This document shows positions 55,401 to 64,000 of a stretch of 64,000 bases of DNA, piece by piece. The DNA comes from Ambrosia x helenae (Eukaryota > Streptophyta > Magnoliopsida > Asterales > Asteraceae): positions 496,001-560,000 of the forward strand of contig JAUTDX010007107.1 in assembly GCA_030844895.1 (NCBI GenBank), read 5' to 3'. The stretch's first letter is position 1. Each line of letters starts with the position of its first letter. Below the pieces are notes generated by a model. It worked only from the letters and a program-made list of their open reading frames with translations. It did not search any database and was not told the DNA's origin. The position numbers were made by a program, and so were the translations under genes.

Positions 55401-58046
55401 GCCTCCTTAACAACCTGAAATTATGATAAGATCAAAAAACCATCAACTACTGGCATTACAAATAAATTAAATGAAATTAGATTGAAACTGTAAGACAGAA
55501 GCAAGAGTAGTGTTATAGCCTGTTTGTTGGCCTTCAAAGAAACACCAAAAGCACACATAGAAAATATAAGATATACGTAACATATTAAAAAGAATCCATA
55601 TGCGTCACCTTTTCAAATAACGTGCCACATATATCCTCATGAATCTTTTCAACTGTTTGTTTAGGGAGACAAAGCATAACTTGCAATCTTTCCAGAGACT
55701 TGACCTCTTCATCACTAAGTTCTCCATCGTTCACGTATTGCTGAAGATTTTGCCGGTATATTGCTGTAAAAGAATTAAACATAAGAACATTTTGGAACCT
55801 TTCAACTTTCAAGATGGTTTTAAAATGAGTTGGTTGGGACTCGAGTAACAGATCAAAGCTGATAACTTCTGGTACGGGTAAAGATGAAGCACAATAAACT
55901 TTCTTGAACTTTATAAATAACTAATGTGCTATAATAATATTATAAAACTACATTTACACAACCACCAAAAATTTTAATACAACAATGAGATGTTGATGCA
56001 TTATAGATGCTATTGAGGCGAGTTTTGATCTGTTCAACCTATTTGACCTATTTCTTTTAGCTACTTTTTCTTCATTTTGAACCGTCCAATATAAGACATA
56101 ACCCAAATCAACCCTTGCATAAGATTTTGAAGCCTAAATTACCTTCATGGATTTCAATGGCTTTCTCAGGATCGAAGTGCAATTCTTCACAAAGATTTTG
56201 AAGAAAAGCTGCTTTACTATCTGCAGCTTCTAAAGCACCACCGGTTACAGATTCAGCAAGGCGTTTCCTATATACCTTTGAAGTGACTTCTATTGCAATC
56301 GACTCCGCTTCCCTTTTACCCAGACCAAATATATTCCTCAATTGGCTCAGGGCAGAAAGCTTTGTAAGAGGAAAAAAGAAGAAACATTATGCTATGTAAT
56401 CTCTAACTAGTTAAACCGGTAAAATAAAATATGTTAGATAAAAAGAAACTGGACCAGTGCCAAAATAAAATGGTTTGAATGCATAAAACATCCTAGATCA
56501 TTATTTAAATTATTGTTGGATCATATAACTGGGTCTATCATCTTTGACACTAGTTGAGATTCATTACACCCAAATGAAACTTCCTTTCATTTTTGTGCCA
56601 TTGGATGTAAGAAAAAAAATGTCTTTTTATGAAGTAATCTTTTATAACAAGTAAAACAATAATGTGGTACACCAACACCTCATCAAAATAAGGTGTCACA
56701 TCATTTTACCTGCTACAGAAGGTTATTTACATATAATAGTGAAAAGTTAAAAACATGCTTTAAAGAATGGGGAAAAACATTTTTTACATACAATGAACAA
56801 GGTGAAAGTAACATTTTGGTGTAAATTGTAATACACACCACTAATTATTTGAAAAAAATTATAAATATTGGACAAAAGTTGTTTTAGGATTTAGCCAACT
56901 CAACAAGTCTATCCATAGTGTGCATTTCTTTTCCATTTCTTCTAAAAAAATAGACCCGCAACACCTTCAGTTCTCTCGACAGGATATAATGGGACCCACA
57001 AAAAAATACTCAATTATGTACCTTCTCTTTCTCCATACGACCACCAGATAGAGAATCAGCAACGTATGCCCTGTAGAGGAGCTTTAAGTCATCCATCTTC
57101 CTATCACCATCATACTCGCCGCCTGCCCAATAAATAGTACTGTCACTAACTACTAAGATAAGAAATATGCAGATATCTAAAAGGAAAAAAAACATGCTAG
57201 ATAAGAGTAAAGGTGGAAACTTCGACCCATTACCTTATGAATGGGTTGATTTGAGTAGTGCTTTATCTCAAACAGGTTGAAAGTTACCCAAAGTCTATTT
57301 TTATTGCAAAAAAGGAACCTCTTAAGTCTTAACCAATTTACTTACACTGTTAGATTACTATTATTATTGTAATAATACTTTTCTGTAATCGAAATGAGCA
57401 CATCAGTCATTTATAAAATATTATAAATAAAGTGATTACAAGTCAAAGCAACCTAGATGGTCTGTTTTAACACGTAAAAGCAAAAAGAATTGTTTCTACC
57501 CAAGTTAGTTTTGACCTGTTACCCAACCTGACCGACCTGTCCATCTCAGCACTTCTAGATAAGACTTGAGAGCATAATTACCTATCAGAGAAACTGGACC
57601 AACCCCACGAGCAAACCGACTTGCATCAGGATGATTCTTCAATGAAACTAACAAGTTATTGAATGCCAATATCTTATCAAGTTCTTCAACAATAAGTCGG
57701 GCATCCCTGCTGAAAATCGTAATTCATCTTAGGCTCTTGGTAGTAAAATAAACACAACACTTGACTGCAACACAGTTTAATTTAATTGTCTTGAGTGTTT
57801 GACTATTACTTAATATAATAATATATGAAATACTCATTAGTGAATGACACAATAAAGAAGATTTTTGGGCCATATATAATGCTATAGATATTCTATAAGG
57901 ATAATAGCAAGCAAAGTTGTTATTTTGAATAAATAAATTTACAAACAAATATAATAAAGATGGTGCGTTCTTTTACATTCCAAAATGTAGATTTTTACTT
58001 TTATTTTGGGTGGACGATGTAAACCACATGGATAACAAGCGCACAT

Positions 58047-58080
<34 letters not shown>

Positions 58081-61000
58081 ATTAGTGTTTAGTTATAAGT
58101 TGATCATTTATATAAAGGTGTGAAGATCATGTACGCTGTTCTTGTTCTGGACTTGAGTACATCCACACTTGTTGATATATTTGCTTCAACAAGCTTTCTA
58201 ATGTGCTCCCTGAACATATCTTCAGCTAGCTGCAAAATATACAAACCAGTAAATAAACGATTACAAGTGGTAATATACTATTAAGTTGCTTATCAACTTA
58301 AAAGATGTACCTCATCTGAAAGCCGACATTGTAATTGTGCATCTCTAAGACTAATAAGCTCTTCCGGATGAATATCTAAGAAACATGTCACGGATGGGGG
58401 TAAATATGTATAGAAAATAGAGACTTTCAAAGGATTACATGAATCTAGAATTTTTAGTACACACAACAGTCTTTCTTTAAGTGGACTGTTGAGTAGCATA
58501 AAAAAATAACTTTGGTAATTTGAAGTTAAAGAACTGATTGTTACAGATTAAGTTGCCATAATCAGTTTTCAATGTTAGGACAATCACAGATTACCCAAGA
58601 GTAAAATATTTTACCTACATTTACTTCTTAACCTAATTTAATCGTTAGGTGTTTATTTTCTTCTTTTTTATAAAATAAATAAGTAATAAATCCTTAAATA
58701 ATCATAATTTGTCGAACACACGATAATCTGATTGGTGATTACTACATCTTCAAACAGCAGAAGCATGTCCATGTATCATAATGTACAGCTAGTTCTATAC
58801 TTCTATTACAGCTGATTATATAGTACTGGTTATCCGGCATCATATAATCACTTTTAGAATCACATCAAAGCACCTCCTTTACTAGTGCACAACCATATAG
58901 TTGGAGTGGAACCTTACTAAAACTATATTAATATCAAAATCATAATGTCACGAATATGATTACATAAATAGACTGCATTTGTTCAAGAATAACATAGTTT
59001 TAGCTTTGGCCAATCAATAGATAATTAATGTTACAAACTTACCTTGGCCAATCAATTTTAGCTTGAAAGCATATAACCTTTGGGCATTGTCCCTTATAGC
59101 AACCTCAACCTGTTGCACAGAGAATTATCAGGCCAATCAATGTGTAACACACAGGTCTCTAACAAGTTATTACTTCTACTAATTTTAAGTCTTAGAAGTC
59201 ATTAATGACGCATGTTTGAATTGATTAATACCTGTGATTCGGTAACCTTGAATACACGCTTCCAAGGTAAAAGAAACCCTGAAGCCTCTCCAAACACGAG
59301 TGTTGAAACATAAATCAGCTTCTGAAATGCCTGCACTGGAGCCCCCCACAATGGTCAAGTCCTGTATCTTCATTTAATATCTAAACTCATAGAGGTTGCA
59401 ATATAACTCGGCCAAACGGTCTGGGTAACGGATCAAAAAAATGTAAGGCCCAAATGAATTTGAGTGAAGTTGACCGGGAAATCTTTTTGTGTAATTTCTT
59501 TAGTATTTATATATAACTAGTGTCAGCTAGGATATCAGTAGTAAGATTATATCAATAACCATAGTTGTCGATAGCAAATAGCGAATAGGGGATGATAGCG
59601 ACAAGTTACCTATACACTATGTAGCAATAGCGATGAAATAGTTGTCGCCATTTTATTGCTATTTTATGTTTAGTGATACACTAGAATAAAATTTTAGAAA
59701 TGTTTTACATGTATACAAGTATATTTTATCAAAATACGCTATTTTTCATCTAAATACGTAATTTATATTAAATAGCTATACTAATACAGAAAAAACAGCC
59801 TGAAATCCCGCTATTTAGTATTTATATTATAAAAAACCTGGAATCCCGCTATTTCCACGCTATGGGGTCGCTAAAATCAGATTGCGAGATATATAATTGA
59901 CACGCTATACTGAACGCTATCTTAGCTATTGACAACAGGGTCAATACTCAATAACATTCTAATTTTTTGGTCAAAACCACTTTGGATGTTTTACACGTAA
60001 AAAGTACACTTTGGATGACTTTTATCCCATCTTTTAGCTATTCATTTGTTTTATCCATGTGACCGTTAACCATGAAACATAGCCCGAATAGACCCATTCA
60101 GAAGTAAATGGTCAAATTACCACCTCTACTCATTCAGCACCAAAATGACCAGCAATCTATGACTACACATGATCTAGTTTTTTAGTTAAAATGATTTTGG
60201 ATGTTTTATGCATTAAGAAACAAATTGGGTGACTTCTGACCCATTTAACAAGTCACTTTTTTAGTTGTCTTCTCATTTTATCCACGTCATTGTGACCCGT
60301 TAGACATGAAACATACCCGACGCTGTTCTGCATCTGCTTCACGATCACCAGTTTCCAACCTTTGCCTGAAAATACGCCTACCAATCTGTTGAACAAATGC
60401 AAAAATAATCACAAACATAACTGGTAAACTGAAAGACGTTCTCCATCTTGAACCAAATACCAGATACCAATGCTGTAAATTATACCTCCATATGCATGGC
60501 CGCTGCATCGGGATCATCAATTCCCAATGAATTTTTGAATTTAATAATAATATCAGCTTCATCGCCCTTTAAATCTTCACCATCAGAAGGAAGTACTGAT
60601 AACACGTATCTGAGAAAGAAATAAAATGAACGAACGGCAGCAAGTACCTTGAGGAAGCTAACCAGGGAAAAGTGCAAAAAATTGTGCATTGTGTGTAGGT
60701 AAAAGCATGTAGATAGCAAAATGAGGTAGAGATCGTCAAAACGATTAAGTTTTTAGGTAGGTCAAAGCGAGTTGGGTTAAATAGTCAACCCACCAGCATG
60801 TACATATTGCTAATCTTAGGTTGAGTTTTACATATTGATAATCTTACGATTTAAAATTACAAAATACTACTTTAAAAATTATCCAACTTTTCAAAAACAG
60901 TAGTAAAGACTGTAGACAGTTAACTTTTAAACTAAAATACTTCATTTTACACGGCTGACTCATTATCATAGCCCAAGCTTGCACAATGGGTTGACACCGC

Positions 61001-63022
61001 AAAAAGTTGACATGGGAAAGTAGCTCTGAGTATAGAGAGTATATATGGCCACTATAGCACAACACTAGAGTAAAAAGAAAAAAAGATCCAAAATAACAAA
61101 ACCCCCTTTTAAGAGTCACTAAATTGATTAAAAAAAAGTATAAAGTTTAGAATGAGATTAGTTGCTAATGACCATAATAAGAGTGGCCAAGAAAAAGATA
61201 AAAAAGGGGGTTATATAAAACAATTTCCACTCACCGACAGTATATATCACAAAGCTCAGCATTGAAAGCTTCATTCTGTTTGCTAACACCATATCTGAAA
61301 GAAACAAATACAATAAAATTTATGCATCAACAATAAGAAACATTTTATTTAAGCTTCTGAAGTCAAAACCGATACTTATTTAAACAAAACAAAAAAAGAC
61401 AAGACAAAACTCAGTTGCTAATCGGACCCAATATTTTCATGCTTAGTTTAGGACATAAAAAACACACTTCAATTGATGAAACTACCATCACCCACCCGTT
61501 ACGAAACAATGGTTATAAAATATTGATCCACAATACACAACGACTCACTATTCCTTCAGCTTCCTATCAGGTTTCATCACCTCAAACAAGTCCAAAAACA
61601 CACAATATATTTATTCCTAAAAGAATCATTTACAAAACAACTCAAACAAGCATGTCATTTCATTTACCTCATTTTTTACACAATCATCTATCCAAATTCT
61701 AGTTCTTTCCAAACATTTCTATAATACATCAAAATTATTACTTCAACACCTTTAATCTCCCAGCCATATGCATATATCATCATATCTTAAACTACACAAT
61801 CTCATTTCCAACTATCTCTAAGCTAGTTTTTCCAAATAGAGCTAAAACCAATTTAACTTGCAAATTTGCAGTTAGCAACATTTCTATAAGTACCAAATTC
61901 TCCTACTTATATGAGTAATTAACTATGCAGTTAACTCGGCCAACAGATCGGTTATCGGTCATTAACCAAGATACCGGTACAAAATATGAGTCAAAATATT
62001 GCTCCTGATATTATCAGCGACATTGACTGATATTTTACCAATATATGATATATCACAGATGGTTCTTCCATCCGTCTTTCTTCTTATTGTTGGCGTTGCT
62101 ATTAGTGTTTTAAGTCTTTATTGTTAATAGTTAATGTTAAATATTAGTGTTTTAAGTCTTAATAAGTCCCCACTTGCTACAATTGTAAAGCTTTGCAAGT
62201 TGCAAAAGATTTATTTGTTTCTTAATAGTAGATTTTGCATCATATAAAAATTACCGACATCTCACCGCAATAACCCATATCTCAACTATCTGTCCTCGAC
62301 CGATATCCGATTTTCTACCGCATTAACTGCTTAGCTAATTAACTTCCTAATAATATAATTATGACAGCTGTAAAAATAATATAACTAGCAACACAATGAG
62401 GCATACTAACTAACACGATTAACGTTTCATTTCTATATTTCTATATTAAAATCATAATTAACTAAACAAACTTAATAACAAATAAACCTGATAGCAATAT
62501 TTTCAATATCTTCCTTCGTAACCGCCCCAGGATCCGACCGGCAACATAATTATGCAAACTAACAGCAGCAATCTCGGGCACAACGGACGAATTAACCGCG
62601 TAAACCGCACCAGCACCAGCAGCACCCAAAACCACAGCCCCACCCAAACTAGCACTCTTACTCCCCCCAATTCTTAACCCTAATCCATATCCAGCAGCCA
62701 CAGCACCGGCTACAACAACAACCGAGCTAGCTAACCTAACAGCCGGTGACATGGAGTCCACCACCGACTGTAACGCCGTCAGCTCCTTACGTTCACCGAA
62801 CGTTGTGTTGCTAACGGCGTTAGTTGACGGCTGCTCTGTTTGCGTTGGTGTTGGTTCTGATGAGCAATGGACGGTAGGGAGACGATAACTGTGTTTGAAT
62901 CTGTAACCGTTTCTGTTTCTGTTTGTGTATTTATAGGTGGTGAAGAATTTAAATGAAGTGTGGTTGGGTTTATTAGGAGTGAGGAGAGGTGGTGGTTGGG
63001 TTAGGAGAATAGAAGGGTTCAT
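52428..63022 (-). CDS. TIC110: TIC110, chloroplast inner-envelope import component (15 exons)
   Basis: Exons: 63022-62488, 61294-61235, 60609-60486, 60385-60317, 59330-59232, 59109-59043, 58375-58311, 58229-58135, 57709-57582, 57122-57022, 56359-56143, 55763-55609, 55414-55289, 54608-53638, 52673-52428. All borders are GT-AG and phases agree; allowing one missing base in exons 1 and 14 the product is 1019 residues, close to known TIC110. TIC110 anchors in the inner envelope and exposes a large helical domain to the stroma that gathers Hsp93, Hsp70 and Cpn60. Seen: a Thr/Asn-rich transit peptide (about 1-70), two membrane segments (95-116, 124-146), LGIDDPDAAAMHME, IGRRIFRQRLETGDRE, MDDLKLLYRAYVADSLSGGR, KPGQTEITLKDDLPDRDR, SSGTGEFDEVEVYEKIP, SLNDLLACDKAVP. 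Frame breaks: CC at 62538-62539 and CCCC at 54164-54167, each fixed by one base, suggesting read errors in an essential gene. Confidence 0.95.
52739..53145. mobile_element. hAT MITE in the last TIC110 intron
   Basis: It has ends CATAGTTATCAAA and TTTAACAACTATA with a perfect 8-bp duplication CCGGAAAG (52731-52738, 53146-53153). The subterminal parts carry many GGCGC/GCGCC and AGGCCT words. 407 bp. Confidence 0.88.
58040..58080. repeat. (TA)n microsatellite in TIC110 intron
   Basis: Interrupted TA dinucleotides lie between exons 8 and 9 of TIC110. Confidence 0.85.
59560..59940. mobile_element. hAT-like MITE in TIC110 intron 4
   Basis: The left end CATAGTTGTCGATAGC pairs with GCTATTGACAAC near the right side. 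TCAATAAC flanks on the left and TCAATACT on the right (6 of 8). The interior repeats GATAGCG/CGCTAT words. End sequence is close to 52739-53145, so both may use one transposase. Confidence 0.65.
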
Positions 63023-64000
63023 GGTTGGGAGTTAGTGGTGGTTAGGTTTATGAAGGTTAGGTGGTTGGAGTGTGGAGAGAAGAGGATAGGGGTGTGGAAA
63101 GAAGGAGAAAAGGGCGGAGAAGAAGATAAAAGGGGTGATATGCAGGGTTTTGTAGAAGACTTGGGAGTGTCCAAATTGGTCCCTCAAGAGTTTACTAATA
63201 CACTCTTTGGAGTGTAACTTCTATATCTATATCTATATTTTTCTGTATATTAAACAAGAAACAATTGAAGAGTGATATTATTTAATTGATACAGGTAATT
63301 TTTTGGTCACTTTCATATTGTATTTAATTGATCACGTCGGTAACACCGGCACATAGGGGCGTGATGAGGCCAAATCAACCGGAAGCGTTATAAACATAAT
63401 GTTGGAATACAAAATTGATCAGCCAATACAATGAGGACACCTCATCTCCCCCAACTTCAATATATATATATACACACACATAACACAAAACCAGTGGAGG
63501 TGATGGTGTTTGGGAAGAAGAAGAAAGATGGTGGTGCAGTGGTGGTGATGGTGACTGCAGTTGTTTTTGTTTGGGAAGAAGAAGAAAGATGGTGGTTACT
63601 GGCGTCTTCACTGTGGTGGTGGTTTTGGATGGTGTTTGTGGCAGTGGCGGTTGTTGGTTATGGTGTTGGGTGGTGGATGTGGCACCGGTGGTGTTGGGTG
63701 GTTGTTGTGTATGCTTTGTGGTGGTGGTGGTGAAGAGAAAGGAGATGCATATTCAGGTTTGGTTTTTTTTTTCTAAATTAGCGCCCCCCCCCCCCCAATT
63801 TGTTTCCCCACTACACCCCTATTTTGAATTAAACTCTCATGCTGACTCAGCCGTCACGAGGACCAATCACAGAGGGGGGCCTTAAGTTTTTCCCGCCCCA
63901 CTACACATGGTCTTAGACTATAAGGAGTGGGAGTGGTGGGGGAAAGAGGGGGATGAAGCGGCGGAAGCGCCATGTGGCACTTGTGAGACCCATGTGTGGG
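63023..64000. other. TIC110 upstream region and MITE debris
   Basis: 63490-63735 is (GGTGGT)n-like with a 27-bp direct repeat (TTTGGGAAGAAGAAGAAAGA, near 63508 and 63568). 63780-63914 shares CCAATCACAGAGGGGGGCCT and CCACTACACATGGTC with the MITE at 51612, ending at TTA. Another G-rich element seems to begin at 63915 and run off the window. Confidence 0.5.

Noticed and set aside
63431..63885. Val/Trp/Gly-rich frames at the window end
   Set aside because: They derive from a (GGTGGT)n simple repeat and MITE debris.

Overview
The window is nuclear DNA of a flowering plant, almost certainly a eudicot. It shows GT-AG introns, plant-only families (TIC110, CIPK, DYW-type PPR, NPH3), a Ty3 retrotransposon with an initiator-Met primer site, and many small MITEs. 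Asteraceae is a guess from the general look of the repeats; nothing here proves the family. No rRNA, tRNA or CRISPR locus was found.

Layout. 1-15.9 kb is a transposon nest. It holds a LINE tail, a decayed piece of the INO80 remodeler gene and an exon-like stretch. That stretch is split by a PIF/Harbinger element (2903-15700, TSD TAA). The PIF element contains an hAT-type MITE (3653-4187, TSD GTTGTTAA) and a complete minus-strand Ty3/chromovirus retrotransposon (4709-15478, TSD ATTAC, LTRs of about 2.66 kb). 15.99-16.7 kb has a small F-box-like gene. 19.8-21.1 kb is an intronless CBL-interacting kinase whose start codon lies in a 17-bp hairpin. 22.9-25.5 kb is a PPR-DYW RNA-editing gene with two apparent frameshifts. 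26.6-27.35 kb is a two-exon gene for a small membrane protein, followed by a 133-bp tandem array. 31.2-35.9 kb and 39.7-44.8 kb are tandem F-box/FIST genes: the first is intact with 10 exons, the second is damaged. A 493-bp Mutator-type palindrome sits upstream of the second copy. 47.1-49.7 kb is a BTB/NPH3 gene. 50.9-51.95 kb is a run of three MITEs. 52.4-63.0 kb is the whole 15-exon TIC110 gene on the minus strand.

The genes do not form one pathway. Two act on organelles (TIC110 in chloroplast protein import, PPR-DYW in organellar C-to-U editing). Three are ubiquitin-ligase-type adaptors (two F-box/FIST copies and NPH3), and the F-box-like gene may be a fourth. CIPK belongs to calcium signalling.

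Quality note. Five reading frames in otherwise well-conserved genes (TIC110 twice, PPR twice, retrotransposon pol once) are each broken by one missing base, usually in a homopolymer. Six of about sixteen LTR-LTR differences are also homopolymer length changes. This pattern fits consensus indel errors at least as well as true gene death. Exon coordinates come from reading splice sites and checking phase by hand. Family names come from recall, without database searches.
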